Assembly (NCBI RefSeq): GCF_016859285.1
Contig: NC_053402.1
Location: forward strand, 22,143,056 to 22,207,055
Direction of reading: 5' to 3'
DNA: 64,000 bases
Source of the DNA: Xiphias gladius
Taxonomy: Eukaryota; Chordata; Actinopteri; Istiophoriformes; Xiphiidae
This document shows positions 1 through 12,965 of this stretch, one piece after another. Numbering within the stretch: position 1 is the stretch's first letter; each line of letters begins with the position of its first letter. The translations under genes were made by a program, and so were the position numbers. The notes under the pieces are model-generated. The model did not search any database and was not told the DNA's origin. It saw nothing but the letters and a program-made list of their open reading frames with translations.

Positions 1-1194
1 AAGCTGAAGGCGAGTCTATGAAGTCATGAGCTTGTAACTGACCGATGGAAGCTAAAACTCATGCCACAGATTACTGAGTAATGTTTAACAGCTTTGATTC
101 ACATGCACACTACCCAACTGCATATTAAGTGATATCTTGGCTGAGCAATACTGCCTCGGTTTCCCTTAAACATCTTGGTATCAATGCCGATATGGAGCTA
201 ATAATCGTTATAGAAGCCAAGCTATGAGGCATCGTGATGCAAGGATGCCGTTAATAATTCAACCCAAATTCAAGCAATTTCCTCAAGAATGGGTTAAAAT
301 TACGGGTGAAAAATCCTTTATTTCATTTTTTACCCATCTGAACATTTCACTGCATCGCCAGCTTCCACCTTTGTTTTTGATCAGTGAGTTTTCTATTATA
401 AACCCGCAGGTTGGACCAGCTTACCTGGCTTCTGGGGCCCAGGCATGTCTGTGTCTGTTTATAGTGATTCCTCTGAATAGCGTCTTCCTCTCTCCTTGTC
501 TGCGGATCTGCCTGCATTTCCTCCTTCATCCCTTTTTATCACCTCAACACCCCCACCCCTCAAACACACACACACACACAGTACCACTGCCAGTCACTTC
601 ACCCCCCCCCCTACAAGTGTAGCTAGGGAGGGTTGAGAGAGTGACAGAATGGTTGTCACTTGAAACCTTGGCAGGAGCCACAGGGCTTTGAGGACGAGAG
701 GGAAGACACCATGAGGGGTAAAAGCGCTTCAGAGCCTTAAAGAAAAGTCCAGCCCTCGGGAAAAACTGCCAACTGATTAACTCATTAGGCCCTCCAGGCA
801 GAACGTTAACAAACTGACTGATGCTAATCAGCTCTGACCGACAATTTGATTCAGTGATGCTAAGTGCCCCGCGTTCGACAGAGGCAAATTTAACGAGAAT
901 AAAAAATAAAAATGACATGTTAAATATCTTCCTGGGGGGACCGTCTCACAATTACTGAGGGGGAAGTTTGGGTTGGCAAAGGGGTAGGGTTGTGGTTTTT
1001 TTTTTTTTTCCTGATGCTTAGGGGAGGTTGGTCTGAAATCTCTGGGAGAGCATGTGAGGTTAATTTCTCCATGTCCCAAATGTATACTTTATTTCTTCCT
1101 TCTCTTATAGGATTTGAAATACAAACACAACAATAAAAGACCCCCGACCTCCTACATAACAGCGAGACCCACAGATTGAAAGAGGCACGAGCCA

Positions 1195-1378
1195 TTTTGT
1201 GTCTATTTCTGTTTTTTTTTATGTTAATAATGTTGTTGTTTTTTTTATTATCGCATTTTATCGGAAGGGAGGGGATGACATGTAGCAAAGAGCCAGGGCC
1301 AGATTCGAACCTGGGACTCAAGGACTCAGCCTCAATATATGGTACATGCTTAACCAGCTGAGCTACTGCTTAGTACCT
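1195..1378 (-). repeat. tRNA-derived SINE, 5' part retained
   Basis: Read on the minus strand, this has a tRNA-like head. The A box TAGCTCAGCTGG (complement of 1354-1365) is a perfect match to the TRGCNNAGYNGG consensus. The B box GGTTCGAATCT (complement of 1301-1311) follows at normal tRNA spacing. After it comes the tail CTTTGCTACATGTCATCCCC, which resembles the body of common percomorph SINEs, then an A-rich end. The RNA polymerase III promoter elements look intact. The copy is short, so the 3' half is missing or diverged. Confidence 0.75.
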
Positions 1379-4300
1379 TGTGTCTTTTTTTATACTTGCT
1401 TTGTGTCTCTCTGTGGCTTCTCCTCTAACTTGTTTTGCATTTGTTTGTAGTCGTTTGATTGATTTTTCCAATGAGAAATATTAACAGTCACTTCCTGCAG
1501 AGGCTCTGGTCCAGGACCTTCCTGACCCCTTGGGCCCCCGGACCTGTACCCAGTGGGCCTGTTCAATAATCCATCCATGGGGCCAACAAGCTGTAGATCT
1601 GGATCCCAATAGTTTTTAGGGATTGAACATCTCCAAAAAGCCACCGTTTATTCACTAGCCACTCGCCTTCACTTTATTCTGCTTTACAGGAGACCGGCGG
1701 AAAAGTTAAATGTATCATATAGAGCTAACCTATAATATAACGCAGGTTTGGCACAACCCAACCTGTTCATAACTAATGGATGAAGTGAAAACAGTAGTGA
1801 GGGTGAGAATAACTGTTCAGTTAGTGGTTCTTGGTCATGGAAGGTGTTGCTTTTTTAAAAAGTCAAACTTAAGGTTCAGCCCCCCCCCAAACCCGATAAT
1901 TTTCTCGCAGTCCCTAGCTGAAGAGGATGCGTTGAGAAAAAACAATGAGAGCCAAGCAGCGGCAGCCTTGCGTTCCTATAGGCTCTGACAATCCCATTTG
2001 TTCCCCAGCAGCCGAAGCTGTCAGCAGGGTGTATTTTATGGGACTGGCAGCCCTCGCGCAGGGATGTGAGGAGCAAGGTCAAAGACAGTGGAGGGAGGTC
2101 GCTGACCTTATGAGTTCCTGGAGAGGTAGAAATTCCCCAGCCCATCACATACATGACTGTGGACACACACGTACACGTTGTCGCGCCGAGGATTTGCCAT
2201 AGATTTCGCATGCGTTGTGGCACGAGTAAATATTAATCGCACGTGAAAAAAGAAAAGATGCACATAAGAGTGACAGGTGCGCCACTGTGGCCTTTATCCT
2301 CCTTCCCACGAATCTAAATGGAAATGCAGATCATTTATGGACATTGAAAAACATCAGCGTCAAATTGTTCATTTAAGTCGCTTTTGACTCTCCTTTCAGT
2401 CATTCCCTCTATTTGAATTCTGCGCTCGTCCTCTTGCTTGCCCAAATTGCCCAGACAGCTATAACCTTGACTATAACAATAAACATTCTCTGAGACTTTA
2501 ATTTTGGAGAGAGAACTTAAGTCTGAAAGAGAGGCAGAGATTGAAGAGCAGCTATTTAAGGCAAGTGCAACTTGAGATTCAGATGTTCAAGGAGAACAAA
2601 ATACCCTCGAGGAAGATTATGGAGTGCTGTTTGAATAGGACATAAAAGGTCCTTCAGTCTACTGTATATTCTTACTTTACATTACTTCCCTTTTAAGCAG
2701 CATTACCTTCAATCAATCTTTTTGATGCGTTCACAGCTCATCAGTGGTGATTTATACTGTGACTAAACTCCCTGAACAGTTTGAAGTAATTCATATATTG
2801 TGGATTTAAAGTGGCTATAGGAGACTAACTATAGGTGTCCTCCATGATCCGGTGATCCGCTGCAGAGGATGACACCAGGGTTATTTAACGCTTGCATTAG
2901 TTAAGCCTCACTGAAGCAGATCCTCTCCACCTTTACAGCCCCTTTCCCATGACTGGTGGAGATTAAAGCTGCCAGTGGGCAGCATTTAGCCTCAAAATTC
3001 AACATTTTGAAGTATCGTTATTTTTTTAAGACAAAACTAAATTGACTGCTTAACAGAATTTTTATGGATAATGGCAGTGAAAAGACAGGGGGGAAAAGAA
3101 ACTAAATGGTGCAATAATTTTGTTGCAAAAACTGAGGCAAGCTTTCTCCACCTTTTAGTGAACAACCAGGCCTGATTTATAATGTGCTACGTGCTTGTTT
3201 TGATGCCAGATCCCATCAAAACATGCAAATGAGATTTTAGAGTCTGTTTCCTGCTGTCACTTTAGAGTAACGTTTAAAAACTGAGGCAACAGTTTCCAGT
3301 CAGTCAGTTTTTTAGAGCCGGGTAAACTGCATATTTCGGAGTGGGTCAAACTCCCTGATGTGTATTTGACTGTATGCTAAAATGCTGAGTACGGCGTAGA
3401 CTAAACTGTCAAGAAACTGAGTTTAGTCGGTGTTGAAAAAGTCAGCGTGTGAACCAAATCAGACTCCATTAAAATGAGTAACTTTTTTTTTTTTTTCCAA
3501 AATCTAACCAATCTGACCAGTTCCTCCTTTCTGTGTTAGGTTTGATCCACTTTAAATGACGCATGCCATGCGTATTTTTGCTTTACCTGTATTCGGTGAA
3601 ATCATGTTTGATTTTTCTGGCTAATACAGTATTAGAGAATCATCCGTGCTTTGTGCTGTGATTAGTATTCCATCGACTGAGTGTGGACTGATGAGCGGAA
3701 AAGGTCTCATTCAGATATTTCAGATTGATGACGGTTTCTTACTCCATAGCAAGTGCTGCATAATACCCAGAATGTTGTGTCACATGCTTCAGTGTGTTTA
3801 GTGTGTCTCTCATACTGCAACTGGGGTCATTATGGTGAAACAAATAAGATGTGACACATGAGACACTAATGGCTCAGTTCAAACAAAACTCGGAGGGATG
3901 AGCTATTTTAGCACCGCGGTAAAATACTGAAAACAATTTATGACCCGGTCTTGTAACTGGTTGATTCGTCTGATGTGTTACTGGCACTGCGGCGTGCAAA
4001 ATCTACGGCCGAAGACTTTGTCCACACTGCACAGCTTAAGAGAGAAATTATTTTTTCACTGATTCACCCCGAAATGTGGGGGGTATCACGTGCTGTCTTA
4101 CGCGCAGGCTTCCGACGTGTCTCGACACATTTTGGTGAGTTTTCTCTCACATTTCACAGCGCTCCATTTTTAACAGCACACAGGCAGACAGGACACGACG
4201 GCGTCTTCTTTCAAAGTGAAAGTCCTGTTGTCTTTTCATATAAATATACGTGCTTTCATATTTGACTAAAAATAGTAAGGTGACACCGTTGTTTAGGACG

Positions 4301-5867
4301 GTGACAGAGAGTAATGGGCTGTCCCAGTAAGGGGGGAATAGATACTGTATGGGCCTGCATAGTTTCAAAGGCAGAGCCCGGGGGGAATCACATGCTTCAG
4401 TCACCATATGCTCCATACAGAGCACCCCCCCCCCACCTTCAAACTGAACTGGAGCCCAGAGATAGACAGGCTGTTTCCATACTGACAGTAATGTGATAAG
4501 AATGACGCCTCACAAGCCCATCAAAGTACTTAGAACTACACACGATATCCATCCAACTGTAATTTCACGTGCAAAATCTGAGGAAACCTGGTTGATCGTT
4601 AGCTCCTGTCCTCTGTTAGTTTTTAATGTTGTTTATTATTTGAATAGTTTATGTAGTCAAAGGCAGATACAGGATTAATAGTGTCAAGAAATTCAGAAAA
4701 ATAAATTCTCCCAGACAACGGGCGTGGCTGATTTGATCCGCCCGAAACACCTTTGGATCCGTGGATTGGTTGGGTCGTTATGGAGCCAAGCCGTCCCCTT
4801 TTGCTCCGTTTTTTTTCTCCCCCATGTTTTTCAGCTCATCCAGGACGTTCCCGCCATTGTCAAGATATGTTTGGTATTTTTGTCAGCGATCTTCTAACGT
4901 GAGCCAAATCGTCAGTCTCGCAAACGTCAGAAGAGAAATTACGCCGGATAAAGTGTGACGCCCTCCGACAAGTCAAGGCTTCTGCATAAGAGTGAACAAA
5001 AAAAAAAAGAGGTGAAAACCAGTTTGGTGTCAAAAGGACATTAAGTCTTGACTTCTTGATATTCTAAACTTTAAAGGATTAATACTCGATTCAAAACTCC
5101 CCCTCAGCACTTTGATGCTGAAATGCTGAAGTTAAAAATGATGGATGCCTTTCACTCGCATCTCCAGAGGTTTTATTTCATGTCAGCAGGATTCTTCAGC
5201 CAGGAACAGGCATTGAGAAATAAATCAAGTTAAGTCACATTTGGCAGAAGCCAGCTGCTGCTTCTGTCTTCTTTCTGGGTGCGATACTTGTTAAGTTTTG
5301 GGCTCCTCTGGCCACAGCCCCAGTCGGTGAAGTCACAGACACCCTGCCCTTTGGTTGACCCCTGGACTGTTAAACAGCGGTTTGGCAACTGCAAACCCAG
5401 TTAAATTAGTAGCCCAAGCCAGGATCCGATGCACGCGGGCCAAGAGAAGAAGAACAACGATCCACGAATTCTGGTTTGGATGTGCAACATATCGTAGCCT
5501 GTGCTCACTGAGCCTGTTGAGCTGGAGGAACGCTGCTAACAAATCAAGGCCTGAGTTGCTGCCATATCGAGCAGAAGGCTGTGCCCCAACTGCATGCTCT
5601 AAACCCATTCTAGCCGTATTTGGTGAACTGACAGTTTCAAAACCGATTGTCCAGTTTAGTACTAAAATGTGTCTTGAGCTCATCATATGTGGGCAGCTGT
5701 AAATACAGGTGCGACTGGACCCAAAAATAACCGAAAACACAATGGAATCCAAGTCATAAAGCTTAATTCAGAGATGTCACAGTGCCTCCACAAACTAAGT
5801 GTGCGTCCAAAGTCTTTCCTCCATTGACAGGCAGCAAATCAGCATGTGCAGTCAATAAATAATCATA

Positions 5868-5992
5868 TTCATTTTCTCCTTTATTCAACAGGGACAGTAG
5901 TGAAGGAACCGGAATTAAAGAGAGGGACCCTGGCGGGACTCAAACCTAGGACCTTGTGACTACATGGTCAGAGTCTCGAACCTGAGATCAGT
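5868..5992 (-). repeat. SINE fragment (B box and 3' tail)
   Basis: On the minus strand a B-box-like AGGTTTGAGTCCC (complement of 5936-5948) is followed by a pyrimidine-rich stretch and a tail reading TGTCCCTGTTGAATAAAGG. This resembles the 3' part of fish tRNA-derived SINEs. The A box is missing or too diverged to see. It does not look like a functional tRNA. Confidence 0.55.
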
Positions 5993-6979
5993 GCAGCAGC
6001 CGTTTTCTGCTCTGATTCGGTACAGATTTACTCCTTAAAAGGACATTTAGGTAAATAAAACTCTAGATAGAATGCTGACTTAAGGGTTTAAAAAACATGA
6101 ACGACCCTCTTCATCACAGGACATAAATATTTATTGTTCAGTGAATAAAATGGCACTTTTGGAGCCCTTCTGAAAGGGGCTGGTGTGTGGGGCGGGCGGG
6201 GGGTTGCGGGCCTCTTCTGGTCTGTTAGCAGCCTCTGTTGGCCCTGGATGTGCTAGTGCATCCAGAGTCAAGGTGGTGATGAATATTCACAACAAGTCTA
6301 CATTGTACTGGCTTCAAGGTACAGACACCTTTTTGTGACGCCATGGAGAGTGAAGCTGTGAGTTTGACACACTGGGTTCCAACTGACAGATACTAAGACA
6401 CGAATAGTAAATTATTAATCCTATGCATATATTACAGTAGATAATGTTGTAAATATAAAAGGATACGTAGCTGTACAAAAACAAAAACATCATATTAGGC
6501 CAAATAGATTATTCATTTGGGCACTCAGCAACTTGTCTTTGAGGTAATTAATCCATCCTGTTACAACCCTCTTTGCCACAGCCAAAATATAGAGCAACAC
6601 TAAGGGGAAATTTAAGCAGCCCAAAATAGAAATCAGAACTGCTTTTGTTTATCAAGAAAACAAAATTGCGCACAAAGACGCTGCTGACATGTTAAAAGAA
6701 AGCAGCACACGCCCAGACCTGGTTCATTAGTTGCACTCTGTCAGCAGACACAGAAGCTTGTGTACATACCAGAATGTTAAAAATACAAATTCAAACACTA
6801 AAATACTGTTCCTGTGCAGCAGCACTGGCACCGCTGATGACAACATCGCAATTTCATAAACAGACAGAGGCAAAAAATAAAGTAAATTGGTTTAATATTG
6901 AGAGGTATGCATAAACAACATGCACGCAAATAGGTCAACACATACCTTAAATAGCTCAGCGTGAACAACAGCTCTGTCA

Positions 6980-7016
6980 GTGTGTGTGTGTGTGTGGTGT
7001 GTGTGTGTGCGTGTGT
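6980..7016. repeat. GT microsatellite
   Basis: An interrupted run of TG dinucleotides, broken once by GG and once by a C, lying about 450 bp upstream of EMC10. Confidence 0.95.
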
Positions 7017-7462
7017 ATAAATAACATTCACTTGTCACCTGCATTTAAAGCTGCTAATCATTCAAGCCATGAAAGAATGATGTAAAATAAAAGTTTTGTG
7101 ATGGTTGAATGATGGCGCCGTCTCTCAGCTTGGAGCAAACATGTATGATGAAGCTCAAGAGAAAGTATGACACCTTTGTTAATCTTTTGAATCAAAATGT
7201 GGATTAAATTTTAATTTTAATTTAATTTAAATCCATTTTAGTTATATAAGAACAACAAAAAGGAAAAGAAACAATAAAAGAATATAAAAGAAAAGAGAGA
7301 ACAAATTCTCAGTAAAAGAAAAGAAAAGAAAAGAGAAAAGAGAAGAGAAGAAAAAAGGAAAGAATCTGTTTATTTTAGAGGCTTTTGTTATGAAAAATAC
7401 CGGAAGGGCTAATGTGGTTGTAATAGGCTTGACACTGTCTTCCGTGACCAATTCCTGTTAAA

Positions 7463-10400
7463 ATGGCCCGTCTACCACCATTTAAAATTGCAGTTGTTTC
7501 TACTGTTTTGTTCTGCGTGTGTACGAATTTTGTATGTTGTAATAACGGCAGAAGGGTAAGTGTAAAATGTTAGTAATTTAACCCTGACATTTGACCAACT
7601 TAAAGCGGAAACTGCACCTGTTAGCCGTGTGATTAGCATTAGCTAACACACATCAAAAAACCGGCTAAAGGCTAACGGTGGGTTTTATTTTTATTCGCAG
7701 GTTGGTGATGCCTTAGACACTGAGTTCAGTGGTTTCTCTGTGCCTCTAGAACACTCATTCGAAGTTGGTGAGAAAGTGTTATTATTATTTTATTAATTTT
7801 ATGTTGTACGATACGTAATTGAAATGCTGGTAAGCTAGCTAATCAGCCGTTGCTACCAGCGATAACGGCTTAACCTGAATGGAGAAAGGCTATACACCAA
7901 ACTCAATTCAAAAATCTGTCAGTTTAATATTTTTTGATGTGTGTATATACAAATATATACATTTATGTACGTGTTTCAACAAAAGTGGACAACTTTTCAG
8001 ACCTGTCAACGTGCTATATAAAACCCGGCGTGTAGGGTAAACTGCAGTAACATTTTATTTTATTATATTTAATCTCGATTTTAATATTTACATTTTTTGA
8101 ATGGAGACTCACTTCCTCTTTTTGTTTTTGTTTAGAGACATGAATAGAAATTTGCAACGATATAGTCCATTTTCTATCTCTTTCCAATGAGACATTGGGA
8201 CACTGATACCAAAACAGTCTATCTAAATAGCCCTACTGCTGCTTTTCATGGAAAAACAAGACATTAAATGTCTGTCTGAGGTGCTGTCTGTCCAGTCATT
8301 TGTTCATGGTGTCTGTCCTGTTCTTACTATATGTTGTCCTCCTTGTTTCAGATGATGTTGCAAAGTTTCGAGTACGCGGAGCACTGGTGCTGAAAGCTGG
8401 AAGGGAGCCCAGTGTCTCACTGAGTCAGAACCAGCTATCAGAGGAAGACAGAACCAAACTGAAGGTGAACTATGATTATCAGGTTGAAAGGATGTGGACT
8501 GACAAGCACTGTAGCCATGTACAAGATAGATTATTATGCACAGGTGGTGTGGTTCCTACTTTTTCAAATAATTTTTTTAAGCCTCCGTGGACACATTTTT
8601 CCACAATCAGACCAAAAGACTGCAACAAAGAGTTCATTACAAATTTGAAATCTTCAGTTAAAAGGTAGAGGTCCTACAAGAACATTTGAATATGCTCATA
8701 AGCCTGCATCTCTAACATGTTTGTTTTCAATGACTCCACAGGAAGTGGCTGCGGTGGACGGTCTGTACAGAATCAGAGTGCCTCGTGTTTTCCTGCAGGC
8801 AGACAGACTGACAGAGCGCCAGATGGAAGGTTACCTCACAGCGTTTGTCAGAGCTGTATGTATTTCACTCATCTTAGCCAGCACATAATCTTCGAGAAAA
8901 ACATTAAACGTTGCTCAATAAGATCGTATTAGGGAACTGAGAGAGCTGAGACAACATGGGGCGTTTTAGAAGTCTGTCAGCTTCTTGTAACATTTGTGCC
9001 ACTAATGGGACGAATTAATCAAATGATGGCTCTTTTGAAGGTCTCCCTGGGTGGTGTTAAACTGATAATGAATGATCCTTGTCTTGTTCAGTGCAGAAAT
9101 AAGCCTGCAAACCTGCTGGTTGGTCCAGTGAAGGTGCACTTATCTCTCACTTTTTTTATTGGGTTTTGATTTTATACAGTATGTGGAATACTTTGTTCTT
9201 ATTGGATTTTGTTTTGACTTTGAAAATTGTTTCTATTGTTTTGGAACTTTATAACTGTCTTAGTGTCCAAGTGTTTTAATAACAATAGCACCCATGGTTA
9301 AATAAATTGCCAATGTTATAAAGAAACCATATTATTTGGTTGATAAGACAGAAGCACTTTTGCTCACTGGATCCTCTAAAATTTGCAGGTATTGAGCGAG
9401 GAACTTTATGTAAAAAAAAAAAAAAAGTTTTATCCTAAGCTATGTTGTGTAAACACAGTAACAGGGGACATTTTAAACGGTTGTGTTGAATATCAAGAGT
9501 ATCTGGGCCTCCGGTGGCTTCTCTGTGAGCCTACTGCCAGCCAATATCTTTGCCCATATTCACTGTCTTTGTGTTTTTATGCTAAAAAAAATAAGATGAA
9601 GTTAGATACACTATAAGAGTTTTCCCTTGTAGGCCGTGTGTAGCATGATACTGTCTCCACAAAAAATAAGGATTACCATAAAAATGTATGTACACTTGTG
9701 TGAAAAAATTAATATCCAAGCAGAGTAAATTCAGATTAATTGCGTTGTAAAATTAATGTACAATGGATCTACTAAATTAAAAAGCATCATATCCATCATG
9801 ATATAAATGTGGGTGATACTAACTGGGTAATATTGTTGAAACTCTAACATGAGCCTGTATTCTCCTCTGACCTTCAGTGTGCCATGGTTGAGTCCCATCT
9901 GAGCGATGCAATCACCCTCCACACTGATGTCTCTGGGTATCTCATCAGTGTCTCTATAGTGACAGTACCTGGGGCCTGTAGGGGCACTGAGGTCGAGGAT
10001 GAAGTCGATCTTGAGGTTTTCAACACCACGCTCCGTGTCATGGCACCTGTTAATGCACCTGGGTCAGTCCTACATTATATGCCTGTTCTTTTTTTTTTTT
10101 TTTTTTTCTCTCCATACTTGCATACTTGCTTGTTTCTCACTTTTTTTTTTTTTTGTCCTTTTGATCTCAGCTACTTGATAAATCCAATCCGCTTATGGTA
10201 GCACATTGCTACCATCCATCCATATCTGAAGCTGTCTGTGCATTAGTAAAATCCTCTTGTGTATCTGACTGTAGCTTTTTCAGATGCCTTTGATTCACTT
10301 ATACTGTATTTGCATTGGTTTAGCAGCTTCACATAATTCCCCCATAGGTAGAACAAGTCTCTCTGCACTTTTATGCCTTTTAGATACACTCTCTGTTTTG

Positions 10401-11820
10401 GGGTTTGTTTGAATACTGATTGCGAACTTTCTTCCAGACCGGAGACGGCTTTGTTCCTTGAACGAATGGAGCAGGAATCTGAGAAGAAAGCCAAGAATCC
10501 ACAAGAGCAGAAATCGTTCTTTGCTAAATATGTAAGTACTTGTGCTGAAACCTGCTGACAAGGCTGGGAGGCGCTGCCTAAAGATATACCCTCTGCCTTC
10601 GGTAATTGGGCTTTGATAATTGTAATGCTCCAAGTAGTTAATTAATACAGGAAAATGCCTATTTTGCTCAACTTTTTTTTTTTTTTTTGCTCCTTCAGAT
10701 CAAACCACAGCTTTTTCTGTACATGCAAAATGTGTTAAAATATAGTATAGAGGGAACATCAGCACTGTAGTGCAAGATTTTTTTTTCACCTATTTCATTC
10801 GCCCGTATTTTTGGCAGAAACATAGGACTGTCATCTAAAAAGGCAAAATGGTTGCATATTTTTTGTTTGTTCTTCCTGTTGGATTCTGTGTTTTTGGATT
10901 CAGTCTGCCATGTGCTTCAGTCATTCCTGTTTAAGGTGCTTGGATTTCTTGTCCAGTTTGTGTTTACATTGACTTCTTATAAATGAAACCAGAGGAGTAA
11001 ACATGAAGTCAAATGGCCTGATTGGTAACTAACTTACTGGACAGTTTTGGCCACTGGCATTATGCATCACTGTCTTTAGATGGACTCATAGAGCTCCCAA
11101 AGCAACAACTGATTACGAGCATTAGTAGTCCAGGCTGCAACTGAACCGTGTATATCATAAAGAGACGAACAGACAGAAACGGAACAAAAAAGTGTCATTT
11201 TGTTAATCAGTGAAAATCCCTCCACTCTTGTGTTGATGCGCATTCTGTATGTTTTACCATGGTTACCAAATGCTTATATAAATATTGGCCGTACATCGTT
11301 TACACAGATCAGGAGAATGCTTTGTGTAACAGTTCACGACCAGCTCACAGATTTAATAGTAGTTTAGCTTTTGAATTTATGGTAATATCACGTCTACTCT
11401 CACACGGTCCTGTGGTTGGACAACCTAAACAAAACGCACCAGAGACCACCTGCAACCGCCTCTAAATTTTTTTTTTTTTTTCGGTCTTCTGACATTTCAA
11501 CTTTTCAACTTTTCATTCGGAGTGAAAACTCTCCGGTCGAGCTCCACGTTTGGAAACAATCCCCCAGAGAACACAGTCTCATATCCCAGCGCTTTGTTCG
11601 TCTGAGCTCTTTTATGAGCTCCCTGTCTTGTTTTGCACTGTACTGTGTGTATCATGCCATGTTCAGTGACCTGTGTTGACTCTGTGCTGCATCCAGTGAC
11701 GTTGTGTTGACTTGGTGCTATGCTGTGTTCCAGTGGTATTTGATTCTGGGAGGTGCAATCTTCCTCATGGCCACCAATTCGGCACAGCCCCCAGCAGGGG
11801 GAGGCAGAGAGCAGAGCTGA
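7463..11820 (+). CDS. emc10: EMC10, alternative C-terminal isoform
   Basis: The first six exons are as in the long isoform, then exon 11734-11820, preceded by the acceptor TTCCAG. The tail after SFFAKY reads [19 protein letters not shown] and ends in GGGREQS, giving 250 aa. The human gene also makes two proteins that differ only from this tryptophan onward (WMYI... versus WHIILGGAV...), so both alternatives appear conserved from fish to mammals. A possible poly(A) signal for this form, AATAAA, lies at 12211-12216, upstream of the other last exon. Either alternative polyadenylation or simple exon inclusion with an early stop would produce it. Confidence 0.85.
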
Positions 11821-12452
11821 TTCCCACTGAAGTACTGTTTTCTTTCTTGTGGCTCCTCCTGTCCCCCTCCCTCCTCTCTGTCAAGTTTTCTATTTAACTT
11901 CTAAGCAGTGTAACTAACTGAAAACCAGCCCTTCATTCCCATTCATTCCTTCTTTTCCACTCTTTAAGGTTTTTTTCCAGGTTCAATGCCAAATACATTC
12001 CAGACTGATAAATACAAAGCTCCGGTTTTCTGAATTCGAAGTACCTTGTATGAGGAAGCCTCCATGCTAAACCATCAAGAAATCCTAAATCTTAGTCGTT
12101 GGTGTGAATATGTTCAGTATGTGTTTGGTGTTTGACCCTGAGATTTCTTCTTTATTCTACAGTCTCTCACCCCCGTTTACACTTCACCTTTTCTTCTCTT
12201 CTGTTCAGAAAATAAATTGAACCTAATCTGGGATGACCAATCTGGGACTGTTGAAAAGACACGTCAGTGATCGTAGTTAAATTAGTTATCTGGAAAACAA
12301 AGATGTTTTTGTATTCACCGCCATTTGTTTTCCCCTGTCCTCTCCAGTGGATGTACATCGTTCCTCTCGTTCTCTTCTTGATGATGTCTGGCGCACAGGA
12401 CCAATCAGGGGGAGGGGCCGGGGGCGGAGCCGGCAATGGAGGTGGCCGATGA
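7463..12452 (+). CDS. emc10: ER membrane protein complex subunit 10, long isoform
   Basis: EMC10 is a lumenal/membrane subunit of the ER membrane protein complex, which inserts tail-anchored and multipass proteins into the ER. Seven coding exons join in phase: 7463-7555, 7701-7767, 8352-8464, 8742-8855, 9878-10062, 10438-10531 and 12348-12452, giving 256 aa. Exon 1 starts [12 protein letters not shown] and encodes an N-terminal signal peptide. The middle is a beta-rich lumenal domain (motifs [26 protein letters not shown]). The last exon begins after SFFAKY with [15 protein letters not shown], a C-terminal membrane segment, then a Gly-rich tail. This matches the membrane-tail form of vertebrate EMC10. 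The sixth exon can instead splice to another last exon at 11734. The largest intron (10532-12347) holds that alternative exon. Identification rests on recalled family sequence and gene order; I regard it as firm. Confidence 0.96.
12211..12216 (+). terminator. Candidate poly(A) signal, short EMC10 form
   Basis: AATAAA lies between the two alternative last exons of EMC10. It could end transcripts that use the 11734 exon. Motif evidence only. Confidence 0.4.
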
Positions 12453-12635
12453 TCAGCACACCAACAACATTTTTTGTTTTTGTGAAGATTTACTGAACAA
12501 TACTTCTCTTGAACAGTTTTTTAATTGCTGTACATAATAATATTTAAGGAAATGTCACATACACAACTGAAACCTGTACAGTATAGGGTAGATATTGTGC
12601 CCTGCAGATGACTGCATTCTAAATACTAATGTGAA

Positions 12636-12641
12636 AATAAA
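12636..12641 (+). terminator. EMC10 poly(A) signal
   Basis: A canonical AATAAA 184 bp after the long-isoform stop codon, the first such hexamer downstream, followed by a T-rich stretch. Confidence 0.75.
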
Positions 12642-12965
12642 GTATTTATTACTTGAATACTCAGACTTAAGATATTTAGACTCTTAGTTTTGAGTTACAG
12701 CTTCCATTTTACTCTGAGGCTCAGATTTAGTTGTAGCACCGGTACACTGGTTTAAAATTCTATATAAAATACACATGCAGTAGGCAGTAGATCTGTATTT
12801 ACAGTATATAATCAGAACAAAGGACTGATTAGTGAAGAAAAAAATCAGTATTTGCGAAATAATGAGCCACCTACACATTTTAAAATAATGATTAATCACG
12901 GTTTTCGATTAACTGTTAATCTGACACTTAGAGTATAACAGTCTCTCTAAAATGAAATAAATCTA

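Larger units (their letters stand above)
1..7462. other. Gene-poor 5' flank
   Basis: No protein-coding gene could be supported here. Open frames are short, lack splice-consistent continuation, and resemble no family I recognise. Contents: a tRNA-derived SINE near 1.2-1.38 kb, a second SINE fragment near 5.87-5.99 kb, a short reverse-strand frame ending near 5.23 kb with a downstream AATAAA, a GT microsatellite near 7.0 kb, and an A/G-rich tract (about 7250-7370) just before EMC10. The rest is AT-rich unique-looking DNA that could be intergenic or an intron of a gene outside the window. Confidence 0.6.

Noticed and set aside
1300-1372. Functional tRNA gene
   Set aside because: A and B boxes are present, but the acceptor stem halves do not pair well and SINE-like sequence continues downstream.
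5333-5752. 139-codon minus-strand frame
   Set aside because: No domain recognised, and the composition resembles random translation. The short segment near its end is reported separately as a weak finding.
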